DNA of 64,000 nt from Ruegeria intermedia (GCF_900129345.1 NZ_FQVK01000011.1:54027-118026); one strand, 5' to 3'. Counted from the first letter of the stretch, positions 26,683 through 36,490 are shown. Notes: generated from the sequence alone by a model not told the origin. Numbers and translations: made by a program.

Positions 26683-28401
26683 TCAGGCGCGCGTTCCGGC
26701 AAAGCGTGTTTGCCAGTCTTCGCGCTGTTCGTCGGTGATCTTGGCGAACAGAACGTCCGGCACCGTGAACGCGTGTCCGGCGGGCAGGGCGCTCAGCGCG
26801 GCAGTCACGTCCTCGGGCCAGCTGGTGTCGAGCGTGTTCATCGCGCTCAGCATCCTGGCCGAGGTCTCGGGGATGAACGGGGCGCTCAGCACCGCGTAAA
26901 GCCGGATCAGGTTCAGGCCCAGCCGCACCTGCGCGGCGGCCTGTTCGGGGTCTTCCTTGAAGGTGGACCATGGGGCCGCAGCCTGCAGGTATTCGTTGCC
27001 CGCAACCCAGATCGCGCGCAGTTCCTGCGCCGATTTGCGGACCTCCATCGCCTCCATGTGGGACTCGTAGGCGCGGATGCGCTTGGTCAGCTCCTCGATC
27101 AGTGCCTGCTCGCGCTCGCCGTATGCGCCGCCGGCCGGAACCTCTTCGCCGAATTTCGAGCGGCAGAACTTGGTGATCCGGCTGACGAAATTACCCAGCA
27201 CGTCGGCCAGGTCCTTGTTGACCGATTGCTGGAAGTTCTCCCAGGTGAATTCGCTGTCGCTGCTTTCGGGCGCGTGGCTCAGCAGCCACCAGCGCCAGTA
27301 GTCAGCCGGCAGGATGTCCAGCGCCTGATCCATGAAGACGCCACGGCCCTGGCTGGTCGAGAACTGGCCGCCGTCATAGTTGAGGTAGTTGAACGACTTG
27401 ATGTAATCGACCAGCTTCCACGGCTCGCCCGAGCCCAGGATGGTGGCCGGGAAGGACAGGGTGTGGAAGGGCACGTTGTCCTTGCCCATGAATTGAACAT
27501 AGCGCACGTCGTCGGCGCCCTTGTCGGTGCGCCACCAGCGTTCCCATTCCGCATCCGGCTTGCCGTGCGCGTCGGCCCATTCCTTGGCGCAGGCGATGTA
27601 TTCGATCGGCGCGTCGAACCAGACGTAGAAGACCTTGCCTTCCATGCCGGGCCAGTCCTCATCGCCCTTCTTGACCGGAATGCCCCAGTCCAGGTCGCGG
27701 GTGATGCCGCGGTCCTGCAGGCCGTCGCCGTCATGCAGCCATTTCTTGGCGATCGAGGTGGTCAGCACCGGCCAGTCGGTCTTGCTGTCGATCCAGGCGT
27801 CCAACTGATCCTTCATCGCCGACTGGCGCAGATACAGGTGCTTGGTCTCGCGCACCTCAAGGTCGGTCGAGCCGGAAATGGCGCTGCGCGGGTCGATCAG
27901 GTCGGTCGGGTCCAGCTGCTTGGTGCAGTTCTCGCACTGGTCGCCGCGGGCCTTTTCATAGCCGCAGTTGGGGCAGGTGCCCTCGATATACCGGTCGGGC
28001 AGAAACCGCCCGTCGGCGTTGGAATAGACCTGCTTTTCAGTCACTTCGCGGATCAGCCCGGCCTCGGCCAGCTTGCCGGCGAAATGCTGTGTCAGCTTGT
28101 GGTTCTGCGGGCTGGAGGACCGCCCGAAATGATCGAAGCTGAGGCCAAAGCGTTTGGCGATGTCGGCCTGTACCTCGTGCATCTCGGCGCAGTATTCGGC
28201 CACAGGCTTGCCCGCCTTGGCCGCGGCCAGTTCGGCCGGGGTGCCGTGTTCGTCGGTGGCGCACAGGAACATGACCTCGTTGCCGCGGCCGCGCTGGTAG
28301 CGCGCGAACAGATCCGCCGGCAACTGCGAGCCGATCAGGTTTCCAAGGTGCTTGATCCCGTTGATGTAGGGAATTGCCGAGGTAATGAGAATCCGAGCCA
28401 T
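26683..28401 (-). CDS. metG: Methionyl-tRNA synthetase
   Basis: The 572-residue class I enzyme charges tRNA-Met. The start is ATG 28401 giving [21 protein letters not shown] with the HIGH-like HLGN at 18-21; 13 extra residues upstream are unsupported. A zinc knuckle uses C143, C146, C156 and C159 (CPNCGY, CENC). The KMSKS position reads QFSTS (346-350, in [11 protein letters not shown]), a variant seen in one bacterial MetG branch. There is no C-terminal tRNA-binding extension. It is followed by a strong terminator and preceded by an MFS gene 69 bases upstream on the same strand. Confidence 0.95.
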   Translation of the reverse strand: MARILITSAIPYINGIKHLGNLIGSQLPADLFARYQRGRGNEVMFLCATDEHGTPAELAAAKAGKPVAEYCAEMHEVQADIAKRFGLSFDHFGRSSSPQNHKLTQHFAGKLAEAGLIREVTEKQVYSNADGRFLPDRYIEGTCPNCGYEKARGDQCENCTKQLDPTDLIDPRSAISGSTDLEVRETKHLYLRQSAMKDQLDAWIDSKTDWPVLTTSIAKKWLHDGDGLQDRGITRDLDWGIPVKKGDEDWPGMEGKVFYVWFDAPIEYIACAKEWADAHGKPDAEWERWWRTDKGADDVRYVQFMGKDNVPFHTLSFPATILGSGEPWKLVDYIKSFNYLNYDGGQFSTSQGRGVFMDQALDILPADYWRWWLLSHAPESSDSEFTWENFQQSVNKDLADVLGNFVSRITKFCRSKFGEEVPAGGAYGEREQALIEELTKRIRAYESHMEAMEVRKSAQELRAIWVAGNEYLQAAAPWSTFKEDPEQAAAQVRLGLNLIRLYAVLSAPFIPETSARMLSAMNTLDTSWPEDVTAALSALPAGHAFTVPDVLFAKITDEQREDWQTRFAGTRA

Positions 28402-28470
28402 GTTTGGTTTCCGCCTAACTGTCTGCGGGCGCTCTATCAAACCGGATCGGGAAATCCCAGCCCTTGTTTC

Positions 28471-29694
28471 CTAGCGCCCCTCGCGCGAACGCTTCAGCAG
28501 GCGGCCGATGGTGAAGGAGGTGCGCGGCGCGTAGACATAGTTCGTGCGGTCCTCGGGCGTCGGGCGCGAGCGCATCCGCGCCAGTCCAAAGACGATCAGG
28601 ACCACGTGGCCCAGCGCCACGTAGGCGAACAGCGCGCCGGGGCCGAATTGCTCGATCAATGTCGAGGACACGAAGGGCGAGGCAATGGCCCCCAGCGCGT
28701 ACCAGAACATCAGCGCGGCCGACAGTTCCACCCGTTGTTCGGTGGTGGCAAAGTCGTTGGCATGGGCGGACGAGATCGAAAAGATCGGGAAGGTGGTGAT
28801 GCCGAACAGCCCGGCGGCCAGCATGACGCCCACGGTACCGGTCCCGCTGGCGGCCATGGTCACGCCGCAGCTGGCGACGGCGGCCACGGACATCCAGATC
28901 AGCACCCAGCGCCGGTCGTATTTGTCGGCCAGCCAGCCCACCGGGTATTGCGCCAGCGCGCCGCCCAGGACGAAGGCCGCCAGGAAGAAGGCGATCTGGT
29001 CGACGCCCAGCCCGACCTCTTGCCCATAGACCGGCCCGACCATGCGGAACGACGCCGAACTGAGCGCCGAGACGATCACCCCGGCCACCGCCAGAGGCGA
29101 GCACTGCCAGGCCAGGTTCGGACGCAGGCGCGGGGCCTCGGGCGTTTTTGGCTGGCTGGCGCGGGTCAGGGTCAGCGGCAGCAGCGACGCACAGCACAGG
29201 ATGGCCAGCAGGTTGTACGAGACATACGAGGCCGGCGGCAGCACCGCGATGATCAGCTGCGCGCTGAGCGATGCGCCCATGTCCACGATCCGATAGGTGC
29301 CCATCGCCCGGCCGCGGGTTTCGTTGGTCACCTTGTCGTTCAGCCACGCCTCGATGACGGTATAGCACCCGGCCACGCACAGGCCCGAGGCGACCCGCAT
29401 GGCCGCCCAGGCATAGGGGTCTTCGGTCAGCGTGTGGCCGATCAGCCCCATGGCCCCCAACGCGGTGCAGGCCGCGAAGGCGCGCGAATGACCAACGCTG
29501 CCCATCAGGCGCGGTGCCCACCAGCAGCCCACGAAGAACCCCAGGAAATGGGCCGAGCCCAACAGGCCGATCTGTTCGGTCGAGAACTCGAGCGTCAGGC
29601 CGGAAATGGCATCCAGCGGGCCGACGCCACCGGTGGAAAGCTGCAAAAGAACGACCGACAGGAAAAGGGCGGCGAAGGAAATGATCGTGCGCAT
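28471..29694 (-). CDS. MFS transporter (YcaD-like)
   Basis: The 407-residue protein has 12 predicted helices and MFS hallmarks: FLGFFVGCWWAPRLMGSVGHSRAFA between helices 2 and 3, and YPVGWLADKYDRRWVLIW in the second half. Sequence style fits the YcaD-like/sugar-drug group. The substrate is not identifiable. The C-terminal tail (RSRPTPEDRTNYVYAPRTSFTIGRLLKRSREGR) is charged and cytoplasmic. It lies between the YceI gene (74 bases upstream) and metG. Confidence 0.85.
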   Translation of the reverse strand: MRTIISFAALFLSVVLLQLSTGGVGPLDAISGLTLEFSTEQIGLLGSAHFLGFFVGCWWAPRLMGSVGHSRAFAACTALGAMGLIGHTLTEDPYAWAAMRVASGLCVAGCYTVIEAWLNDKVTNETRGRAMGTYRIVDMGASLSAQLIIAVLPPASYVSYNLLAILCCASLLPLTLTRASQPKTPEAPRLRPNLAWQCSPLAVAGVIVSALSSASFRMVGPVYGQEVGLGVDQIAFFLAAFVLGGALAQYPVGWLADKYDRRWVLIWMSVAAVASCGVTMAASGTGTVGVMLAAGLFGITTFPIFSISSAHANDFATTEQRVELSAALMFWYALGAIASPFVSSTLIEQFGPGALFAYVALGHVVLIVFGLARMRSRPTPEDRTNYVYAPRTSFTIGRLLKRSREGR

Positions 29695-29768
29695 GATGTC
29701 CCTGTTTGAGCCTATCTTTCCGCGATGCGCGCGCCTATTCGACGCGCCGATGTCGTTTTCCGCCCGCC

Positions 29769-30365
29769 TCAGGGTTTTCTTTCGATTTCCGCGCGAATAT
29801 CCAGCCCGACCGTCGGTCCGACCAGGTCGGCATAGCCCGAAGCCCCGAAAACGTGGCGGTTCAGGGCGCCCGTCAGGTGGATGGACAGGCGGTCCAGCTC
29901 GTCCCGCGCCGAGCCGGGCGGTCGGTACAGCGCGGCCTGAAGGACGATCGGGCGGGTGACGCCGCGCAGGGTCAGGTCTCCGGTGATGGTGGCGCCGTCA
30001 GAGATGCGTCCACCCCGGCCCAGGCGGATGCGGGTCGAGCGGAACTGAATCGTTGGAAAACGGGCGGCGTCCAGAACCTCGGGGCCCAGCATCGGTTCGC
30101 GCGCGAAGGGCAGGCGGGTTTCGGCCCGCGCCACGTCCAGAACGACCGTGGCGCGGCTGTTCTGCAGGCGGCGCGTGTCCACCCATACATCCGCCGTCCG
30201 GATCGGCATGGTGCCGGTCTGCGGCGTGCCCGACAGCTGGAACGTGAAGGCGATCAGGGTTTTCGAGCGGGCAAGCGCGTAGGGAACGGGTGCCGCAAAG
30301 GCCGGGGCCGTGGCTACCAACGCCGCGAGGGCGGCCACCAGGTCTCGGCGGCGCAACCGGGTCAT
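29769..30365 (-). CDS. YceI-like periplasmic lipid-binding protein
   Basis: The 198-residue protein has an N-terminal signal MTRLRRRDLVAALAALVATAPAFA (arginine-rich, possibly Tat) and a YceI beta-barrel: TLIAFTFQLSG, AEVWVD-like ADVWVDTRRLQNSRATVVLDV, FPTIQFRSTRI and GDLTLRGVTRPIVL. Family members bind isoprenoid lipids in a hydrophobic barrel. The start at 30365 overlaps the stop of the upstream MFS gene by four bases (ATGA), so the two are translationally coupled; the longer frame is overlap. Function with the MFS carrier is unknown. Confidence 0.88.
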   Translation of the reverse strand: MTRLRRRDLVAALAALVATAPAFAAPVPYALARSKTLIAFTFQLSGTPQTGTMPIRTADVWVDTRRLQNSRATVVLDVARAETRLPFAREPMLGPEVLDAARFPTIQFRSTRIRLGRGGRISDGATITGDLTLRGVTRPIVLQAALYRPPGSARDELDRLSIHLTGALNRHVFGASGYADLVGPTVGLDIRAEIERKP

Positions 30366-31576
30366 GCCACGGCCTTCTGCCGGCGCGGGCGGGACCGGTG
30401 CAGCAACGTCAGGATGATGGCGATGTTCAGCCCGTTCCAAAGAATGCCGTTCACGAAGGCCAGTGTGTACTGCCCGGTCACGTCATAGATCCAGCCCGAC
30501 ATCCAGCCGCCCAGCGCCATGCCCAGGATGGTCATCATCATCACGAACCCGACACGCGCGCCGGCCTCTTGCGGGGGCATGTATTCGCGCACGACCAACG
30601 CATAGCTGGGGACGATGCCGCCCTGCGCCAGACCGAACAACAGGCTGATGACATAAAGCGACACCATCCCGTCATAAGGCAGGAACAGGAACAGGGCGAT
30701 GCATTGCAGGATCGACCCGATCAGCAACGTGTGAACGCCGCCCAACCTGTCGGCCACCAGCCCCGAGATGACCCGGCTGACCACACCGCCCATCAGCATG
30801 AGCGACAGCATCTCGGCCCCGACCGCCGGGCCATAGCCCAGCCCCACGCAGTACGAGACGATGTGCACCTGCGGCATCGACATGGCGATGCAGCAGCCGA
30901 TTCCGGCGAGGCCCAGCACATATTGAAGACTCCGCGGTGACAGGCCGACGCTGCGCGCGTTGATCTGCGCGGCGGCTGCGGCGGTGCCATGCGCCTCGGC
31001 TGGGACCTGCCGGCGCAGAAGCAGCGACAGCGGGATGACCACGATCAGAGTGATGACCGCCAATGTCAGATAGACCTGCTGCCACCCGTCACGGGAGAGG
31101 ATATCAGACAGGAGCGTGGGCCAGATCGCGCCGGACAGATAGTTTCCGCTGGCCACCAGCGCCACGGCGATCCCGCGTCGGCGCAGGAACCAGTGCGAGA
31201 TGTCGGAGATCAGCGGGCCGAATCCGACGGCGGTGCCCAGACCCAGCAGCAGATGCGCCACCGACAGCATCGTGATCGTCGGCGCCCATGTCGCCAGCAG
31301 ATAGCTGAGCGCGCTGAGGCCTGCGGCACCGATCAGCGCCTTGGTCACGCCCAACCGGTCCACCACCTGACCCAGCCACATGTTGCCAAGCGCAAAGCCG
31401 ATCATGGCCAGCGTGTAGGGCATCGAGGCCTCGGCCCGGCTGGCGCCGAACTGGTTTTCGATCGCGGGCATCACCACGATCACCGCCCACATGCCCACAT
31501 TGGCCACGGCCGCGATGGCCAGCGTGACCAGAAGGCGAAGCCAGGAATAGCGGCTGTCGTGGATCGGGTGGGTCAT
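30362..31576 (-). CDS. MFS transporter (monocarboxylate/oxalate-formate antiporter-like)
   Basis: The 404-residue protein has 12 helices; MTHPIHDSRYSWLRLLVTLAIAAVANVGMWAVIVVMPAIENQFGASRAEASMPY matches the start of MCT/OxlT-like carriers, and WFLRRRGIAVALVASGNYLSGAIWP carries the loop motif after helix 4-5. The substrate cannot be named. It is cotranscribed with the YceI gene by a 4-base overlap and follows the imuA-like gene after 66 bases, so it may be read from the LexA-controlled promoter as well. Confidence 0.87.
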   Translation of the reverse strand: MTHPIHDSRYSWLRLLVTLAIAAVANVGMWAVIVVMPAIENQFGASRAEASMPYTLAMIGFALGNMWLGQVVDRLGVTKALIGAAGLSALSYLLATWAPTITMLSVAHLLLGLGTAVGFGPLISDISHWFLRRRGIAVALVASGNYLSGAIWPTLLSDILSRDGWQQVYLTLAVITLIVVIPLSLLLRRQVPAEAHGTAAAAAQINARSVGLSPRSLQYVLGLAGIGCCIAMSMPQVHIVSYCVGLGYGPAVGAEMLSLMLMGGVVSRVISGLVADRLGGVHTLLIGSILQCIALFLFLPYDGMVSLYVISLLFGLAQGGIVPSYALVVREYMPPQEAGARVGFVMMMTILGMALGGWMSGWIYDVTGQYTLAFVNGILWNGLNIAIILTLLHRSRPRRQKAVA

Positions 31577-31642
31577 TCCGGCACGCTAGGGGGCGGGATG
31601 CGGTTTGACCAGTCACAACTTGCGTGATCCGGGGCCGGTCGG

Positions 31643-32263
31643 TCAGGCGCAGGTTTCCTCGGCGCCGATCCGTTGCAGGTGCAGCCCGGCGCGCGGCGCG
31701 GTCTGGGTGGCGTGCCAGCTGACCGGGGGCAGGGCGCGGGCGCGGCGGCGGGTCAGGGTCCAGCGGCGGGTCTGGCCCGTGTGCGCCGGGGCCATGTGCC
31801 AGCGCGTCTCGATCCCCTGCGCACCGCCGTCGCCCGGGGTCAGCAGCAGCCCCAGCGGGGCCTGACCCATCGTGCCCCCCTGTTCGGCGGCCAGATGCAT
31901 CCGGCGCACCGGCGTCAGGCCCGGTGCCCCCGGCAGATCGCCGACCACCAGCGGCACCGCCCCGCTGCGCAGCGCCTCTTCGATGCACCACAACAGGTCC
32001 TCGGCCCGGGTGGGGCGGACGAACAGGAACCGGGCGGGATCGGCAAAGGGCATCATGCCGTCGGGGTTCAGCTGATCGGTCTCCCACGAGGGCGAGATCC
32101 ACAGAACCGGCCCCTGTGCCTGACCGGCCAGCCACATGGCAAAGCTGCGCCGCGCGGGGCCGCAGGCCTCGTGCACGCGGGCCAGTTGCAGCGAAATCTC
32201 ATCATGCAGGGTCAGCCCCGGCGCCGCGCGCGCCGGTTTGCGGCCAAGAAGATGCGTGGACAT
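31643..32263 (-). CDS. imuA: ImuA-like SOS mutagenesis protein (orphan)
   Basis: The 206-residue protein resembles alphaproteobacterial ImuA, the RecA-like partner of the ImuB/DnaE2 translesion pathway: [78 protein letters not shown] and [11 protein letters not shown]. No Walker ATP-binding motif is visible, as expected for degenerate ImuA. The call is supported independently by a perfect LexA box 17 bases before the ATG. The usual partners imuB and dnaE2 are not adjacent; an MFS gene follows instead. A different uncharacterised DNA-damage protein is the alternative. Confidence 0.65.
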   Translation of the reverse strand: MSTHLLGRKPARAAPGLTLHDEISLQLARVHEACGPARRSFAMWLAGQAQGPVLWISPSWETDQLNPDGMMPFADPARFLFVRPTRAEDLLWCIEEALRSGAVPLVVGDLPGAPGLTPVRRMHLAAEQGGTMGQAPLGLLLTPGDGGAQGIETRWHMAPAHTGQTRRWTLTRRRARALPPVSWHATQTAPRAGLHLQRIGAEETCA

Positions 32264-32279
32264 GGCCGAATGCTAGCAT

Positions 32280-32294
32280 GTTCCTATTTTGTTC
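32280..32294 (-). promoter_or_regulatory. LexA box of the imuA-like gene
   Basis: GAACAAAATAGGAAC on the minus strand (GTTC-N7-GTTC on plus) exactly matches the alphaproteobacterial LexA consensus. It ends 17 bases upstream of the ATG at 32263, where it would block transcription until SOS induction. Confidence 0.8.
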
Positions 32295-32314
32295 TCAACC
32301 CCGAAAGCCGCCGT

Positions 32315-32896
32315 TCAGCGTGACAGGATCATCCGGCCGTCGGCAAACTGGATGTTGGAAAAACGCTGCAGATAGTCCATGCCCAGCAGGGATCGGTCCA
32401 TGTCGCCCTCGTTGACCCAGGCCGACACGTTGCGATCCGCGATCGGGCCCAGTTCGAGGCTGTCCAGACGCACTGGGGCGGTGCGCACCAGACCATTGGC
32501 CGTGGCCGCGCGGCCCACGAAATTCAGCGAGTCCGGGTCGATCCCCACGCGTTTCGCGTCACGGGGGCTGAGCACGATCTGGCTGGCGCCGGTATCCACC
32601 AGGAAGGTGACCGGTTTGCCGTTCACCAGCATCGGCAGATAGTAGTGCCCGTCAATCGACCGCGGAACCTCGATCACATCTCCGGCCACGGCCAGCTGCG
32701 GCGTGATGCCCACGGTCGAGCGGATGTCATCCCACAGGCCCACCACGGCAATGACGCCGATGAAGATGAAGACCCAGGCCATGACCATCTGCAAGGTCTT
32801 GCCCAGCGACTGGCGGTTCTGAGTGAAGAACCACAGCAGAAGCGCCCCGCCGAGCAGAGCCAGATAGGTCAGCCGTCCAAGATCATAACCATCCAT
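32315..32896 (-). CDS. TIGR02281-type retropepsin-like aspartic protease, membrane anchored
   Basis: The 193-residue protein has two N-terminal membrane helices (about 9-24 and 36-55) and a clan AA aspartic protease domain: VTFLVDTGASQIVLS carries the catalytic DTG, with GRAATANGLVRTAPVRLDSLELG and SLLGMDYLQRF typical of single-domain TIGR02281 proteins, which act as dimers. The active site is predicted on the periplasmic side. The ATG at 32896 is preferred to TTG at 32908. The gene lies on the same strand 42 bases after marC. Physiological substrates are unknown. Confidence 0.87.
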   Translation of the reverse strand: MDGYDLGRLTYLALLGGALLLWFFTQNRQSLGKTLQMVMAWVFIFIGVIAVVGLWDDIRSTVGITPQLAVAGDVIEVPRSIDGHYYLPMLVNGKPVTFLVDTGASQIVLSPRDAKRVGIDPDSLNFVGRAATANGLVRTAPVRLDSLELGPIADRNVSAWVNEGDMDRSLLGMDYLQRFSNIQFADGRMILSR

Positions 32897-32938
32897 CAGC
32901 ACATCCAAAACCGTGTCCCGCCCTCGGAATATGGGGGG

Positions 32939-33559
32939 TCAGGCGGCAAAACCAAAGGCCTTGAGCCCATCCAGAATGAACTGTACCGACAGCGCCGCCA
33001 GCAACATGCCCAGCAACCGCGTCAGAACCGTCAGCCCGGTCTTGCCCAGAATGCGCGCGATCAGGCCGCCCGACAGGAAGAACGCCAGAACCACCGCCAT
33101 CACCGCCAGCATGACGCCCACCGCCATGAGGGTGCCCTGAACGCCCGGATGCTGCCCGGCCAGCAGGATGATCGTGGCGATCGACCCCGGCCCGGCCACC
33201 AGCGGGATGGCCAGCGGGAACACCGACGGGTCGGGATGTTCTTCCTCTTCGGCCCGGTCTTCGCGCCGCTTGGTGCGCCGTTCGAACAGCATGTCGAGCG
33301 CGGTCAGGAACAGCAATGCGCCGCCCGCAACCTTGAAGGCCGGCATCGAGATGCCGACAAAGCCCAGCACGGCCTCGCCGAAGGCGGCAAAGGCGATCAA
33401 CACCCCGGTCGCGGTCAGGCAGGTGCGATAAGCGATCTTGCGGCGCGTCGCCGGGCTCATGCCCTGCGTCAGTGCCACGAAGATCGGCGTGGTGCCAAAC
33501 GGGTCGATCACCACGAACAGGGTGGTGAAAGCGGTGATGAAAAAGGCGGTGTCGATCAT
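32939..33559 (-). CDS. MarC-family integral membrane protein
   Basis: The 206-residue protein starts MIDTAFFITAFTTLFVVIDPFGTTPIFVALTQG, the MarC signature (IDPFG), and has six hydrophobic helices including PLAIPLVAGPGSIATIILLAG. A hydrophilic RRTKRREDRAEEEEHPDP loop lies between helices 3 and 4. Function of the family is unsettled. The ATG at 33559 overlaps the ABC-F stop by four bases (ATGA), indicating an operon; the 15-residue upstream extension is part of the overlap. Confidence 0.9.
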   Translation of the reverse strand: MIDTAFFITAFTTLFVVIDPFGTTPIFVALTQGMSPATRRKIAYRTCLTATGVLIAFAAFGEAVLGFVGISMPAFKVAGGALLFLTALDMLFERRTKRREDRAEEEEHPDPSVFPLAIPLVAGPGSIATIILLAGQHPGVQGTLMAVGVMLAVMAVVLAFFLSGGLIARILGKTGLTVLTRLLGMLLAALSVQFILDGLKAFGFAA

Positions 33560-35409
33560 GCGGCGGCCTCGGCGTTTTCCAGCCGTTCGGCGGCGGCGAG
33601 CCACAGCGCCTCGGCGCGCTGCATGGCCTCGACCACCTCGGCAAACTTGCGGTTCCAGGTTTCCAGATCACCGACGCGGTCATCCTCGTACAAGGCCGGG
33701 TCGGACAGTTTGGCCGAGAGCTTTTCGTGCATCGCGGTCAATTTCTCCAGCCTTTCCTCGCATTTCCTCAGGTCGGCCCGCAACGCCAGGATGGTGTCGC
33801 GTGGGGCACGTTTGGGCTTGGCGGCGGGTTTTTCCCGGGCCGGTGGCTTGTCGCGCGCCAGAAGCATCTGGCGATAGGCTTCCAGGTCGCCGTCAAAGGG
33901 TTTGACCGTCCCGTCCGAGACCAGCCACAGCCGGTCGGCCACCAGCCCCAGCAGGTGCATGTCGTGGCTGACCAGAACCACCGCGCCGGAATAGGCGGTC
34001 AGCGCCTCGACCAGCGCCTCGCGGCTTTCGATGTCCAGATGGTTGGTCGGCTCGTCGAGGATCAGCATGTGCGGCGCGTCGATCGTCGCGATCAGCAGCG
34101 ACAGGCGCGCCTTCTGGCCGCCCGACAGGCGGCCCACCTCGGTTTCGGCCTGATCCGCGCCCAACCCGAACCCGGCCAAGCGCGCGCGCAGTTGGGCCGG
34201 GGTCTCGGTCGGGCGCAGGCGCCGCAGGTGATCCAGCGGCGTTTCGTCCACATGCAGCTCGTCCACCTGATGCTGGGCGAAATACCCGATGCGCAGCTTG
34301 CTGCTGCGGGTCATCTTGCCCGCCATCAGCGGCAGCCGGTCCGACAGCAGCTTGGACAGGGTCGATTTGCCCTGACCGTTCTTCCCCAACAGCGCGATCC
34401 GGTCGTCCTGATCGATGCGCAGGTTCAGACGGCGCAGCACCGGCGTGTCGCCATAGCCGGTCACGCCGCCTTCGATCTGGATGATCGGCGGCGACAGTTC
34501 CTCGGGCTCGGGGAACGAGAAGGCGCGCAGGGCGGCCTCCTGCGGGGTCGAGATCAACTGGATGCGTTCGATCATCTTCAGCCGCGATTGCGCCTGAACG
34601 GCTTTGGAGGCCTTGTAGCGGAACCGGTCAACGAAGCTCTGCAGATGGGCGATGCGGGCCTTGGCCTTGGCGTTTTCGGCCTCGGCCTGGGCCAGACGTT
34701 CGGCGCGGCGTTCGGCGAACTTGTCATAGGGCACCGCGTAATAGGTCAGCTGGCGGTCTTCCAGATGCAGGATCGAGCCGACCGCCCGGTTCAGCAGGCC
34801 CCTGTCGTGGCTGATGACGATGACCGTATGCGGATATTTCGCCAGATAGCTTTCCAGCCACAGCGCGCCTTCGAGGTCCAGATAGTTGGTCGGTTCGTCC
34901 AGCAGCAGCAGGTCGGGCTGCGAGAACAGGACCGCCGCCAAGGCGACCCGCATCCGCCAACCGCCCGAGAAATCGGAACAGGGCCGCTGCTGATCGGCAT
35001 CGTCAAAGCCCAGCCCCTTGAGGATCGTGGCCGCGCGGGCCTCGGCCGACCAGGCGTCGATATCGGCCAGCCGGGTCTGGATCTCGGCGATCCGGTCGGG
35101 GTCGGTGGCCTGCTGCGCCTCGGCCATCAGGGTGGTCCGTTCGGTATCGGCGGCCAGAACCGTGTCTATCAGCGACACGTTCGACGAGGGCACCTCTTGC
35201 GACACACCGCCGATGCGGGCGCGGCGGGGCAGGGTGATGCTGCCCGATTCCAGCGCCAGTTCGCCCCGGATCAGGCGGAACAGAGTGGTCTTGCCGGTGC
35301 CGTTGCGACCGACCAGACCCACCTTGTGGCCGTCGGGAATGGTGGCGCTGGCGCCCTCGAACAGGGGGCGGCCCTCGACCGCGTAGGTGATGTTCTCGAT
35401 CCGTAGCAT
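33556..35409 (-). CDS. ABC-F family ATPase (YheS/Uup-like)
   Basis: The 617-residue soluble protein has two nucleotide-binding domains with Walker A motifs GRNGTGKTTL and GKNGQGKSTL, signature motifs FSGGWRMR and LSGGQKAR, and LLLLDEPTNYLD and MLILDEPTNHLD Walker B motifs. An 80-residue charged linker (about 235-315) separates them and a coiled-coil tail follows 530. ABC-F proteins have no membrane domain and act on ribosomes. It is first of the ABC-F-marC-protease group and divergent from ndk. Confidence 0.93.
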   Translation of the reverse strand: MLRIENITYAVEGRPLFEGASATIPDGHKVGLVGRNGTGKTTLFRLIRGELALESGSITLPRRARIGGVSQEVPSSNVSLIDTVLAADTERTTLMAEAQQATDPDRIAEIQTRLADIDAWSAEARAATILKGLGFDDADQQRPCSDFSGGWRMRVALAAVLFSQPDLLLLDEPTNYLDLEGALWLESYLAKYPHTVIVISHDRGLLNRAVGSILHLEDRQLTYYAVPYDKFAERRAERLAQAEAENAKAKARIAHLQSFVDRFRYKASKAVQAQSRLKMIERIQLISTPQEAALRAFSFPEPEELSPPIIQIEGGVTGYGDTPVLRRLNLRIDQDDRIALLGKNGQGKSTLSKLLSDRLPLMAGKMTRSSKLRIGYFAQHQVDELHVDETPLDHLRRLRPTETPAQLRARLAGFGLGADQAETEVGRLSGGQKARLSLLIATIDAPHMLILDEPTNHLDIESREALVEALTAYSGAVVLVSHDMHLLGLVADRLWLVSDGTVKPFDGDLEAYRQMLLARDKPPAREKPAAKPKRAPRDTILALRADLRKCEERLEKLTAMHEKLSAKLSDPALYEDDRVGDLETWNRKFAEVVEAMQRAEALWLAAAERLENAEAAA

Positions 35410-35551
35410 GGATGCGGTGTGGCGCAGGGCGGGGGCGGTGTCAATCGCGACCGCAACAAGAGGCTTTCCAACCGCCGCGGTCCATGTTAGGCGGCGCGCG
35501 GTATATTCCGGCGCGGAGCGGTTCGCGCCGTCAGATTAAGGAGACGCCGAC

Positions 35552-35974
35552 ATGGCACTGGAACGCACTTTCTCGATCATCAAGCCCGACGCAACCCGCC
35601 GCAACCTGACCGGCAAGATCAACGCCAAGCTGGAAGAAGCCGGCCTGCGCATCATCGCGCAGAAGCGGATCAAGATGACCAAGGAACAGGCCGGCAAGTT
35701 CTACGAAGTCCACAAGGACCGTCCGTTCTATGACGAGCTGTGCGAATTCATGTCGTCGGCTCCGGTCGTGGTGCAGGTTCTGGAAGGCGAAAACGCCATC
35801 GCCAAGAACCGCGAAGTCATGGGCGCCACCAACCCGGCAGACGCAGCCCCCGGCACCATCCGCGCCGAGTTCGCGGAATCGGTCGGTGAAAACTCGGTCC
35901 ACGGGTCGGATGCACCCGAAACCGCTGCGGTCGAGATCGCCTATTTCTTCTCGGGCACCGAACTGGTCGGCTAA
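35552..35974 (+). CDS. ndk: Nucleoside diphosphate kinase
   Basis: The 140-residue enzyme balances nucleoside triphosphates by phosphotransfer through histidine 117 (NSVHGSD). The N-terminal [13 protein letters not shown] and the [17 protein letters not shown] segment are invariant in the family and the length is normal. AAGGAG lies 8 bases before the ATG. It stands alone between a divergent ABC-F gene and a convergent TfoX-like gene. Confidence 0.97.
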   Translation: MALERTFSIIKPDATRRNLTGKINAKLEEAGLRIIAQKRIKMTKEQAGKFYEVHKDRPFYDELCEFMSSAPVVVQVLEGENAIAKNREVMGATNPADAAPGTIRAEFAESVGENSVHGSDAPETAAVEIAYFFSGTELVG

Positions 35975-35995
35975 GCCGCCCGTCGTTTGACATCG

Positions 35996-36033
35996 AAAAG
36001 GGTCGCGCCCGTTGCCGGGTGCGGCCCTTCTTC
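35996..36033. terminator. Terminator between convergent ndk and tfoX-like genes
   Basis: A 12-base stem GGGTCGCGCCCG (36000-36011) pairs with CGGGTGCGGCCC (36016-36027) with two G-U pairs and a TTGC loop, preceded by AAAA and followed by TTCTTC, so it can act on both strands. Confidence 0.75.
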
Positions 36034-36041
36034 GTGCCGCG

Positions 36042-36392
36042 TCAGCCCTCGGGCGTGAGGTCGGCGGCCGAGACGCGCACGCCGACGGCGTCCAGTTCGG
36101 CGACCAGTTTCGAGACGGGTGCCTGACGCGCGCCGGCCTTGATCCGGTCGAACCGCGCGCGCAGGGCCTTTTTCTCGTCGCCCTTGCAGTCGTTCCACGG
36201 GCGGCCCTGCAAACCCATGACCAGAACGTAATAGCCGATGAAATGCGGGCGGGTTCCGGCCTGAATCAGCCTTGCATAGGCCGCGTCGGCGCCCAGTTCG
36301 CGCAGCTCCTCGGCCGAATGGATGCCGGCGCGGGCGCAGGCCTGCTCGAAGGCGGGGCCGAGATTGCGGATCGAGGAGACGGGGCTGGGCAT
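36042..36392 (-). CDS. TfoX/Sxy C-terminal-domain protein
   Basis: The 116-residue protein consists of the TfoX C-terminal helix-hairpin-helix-like region: SSIRNLGPAFEQACARAGIHSAEELRELGADAAYARLIQAGTRPHFIGYYVLVMGLQGRPWNDC. The N-terminal TfoX domain of competence regulators is absent. Function in this group is unknown. It converges on ndk with a shared terminator and is divergent from the P450 gene 98 bases away. Confidence 0.85.
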   Translation of the reverse strand: MPSPVSSIRNLGPAFEQACARAGIHSAEELRELGADAAYARLIQAGTRPHFIGYYVLVMGLQGRPWNDCKGDEKKALRARFDRIKAGARQAPVSKLVAELDAVGVRVSAADLTPEG

Positions 36393-36490
36393 GGGGTCTG
36401 TCTAGCGGCGCTCGGCGGCGATGTCACGCTTGTCCGAGGTCTCGGCCTGAGTTACCCAATGCAAGGGCGCATACGGCAGGGGAGGACGGT

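Noticed and set aside
26611..29709. Plus-strand open frame of 1032 codons
   Set aside because: It runs antisense to metG and an MFS gene with clear motifs and good ribosome sites; no domain is seen in its product.
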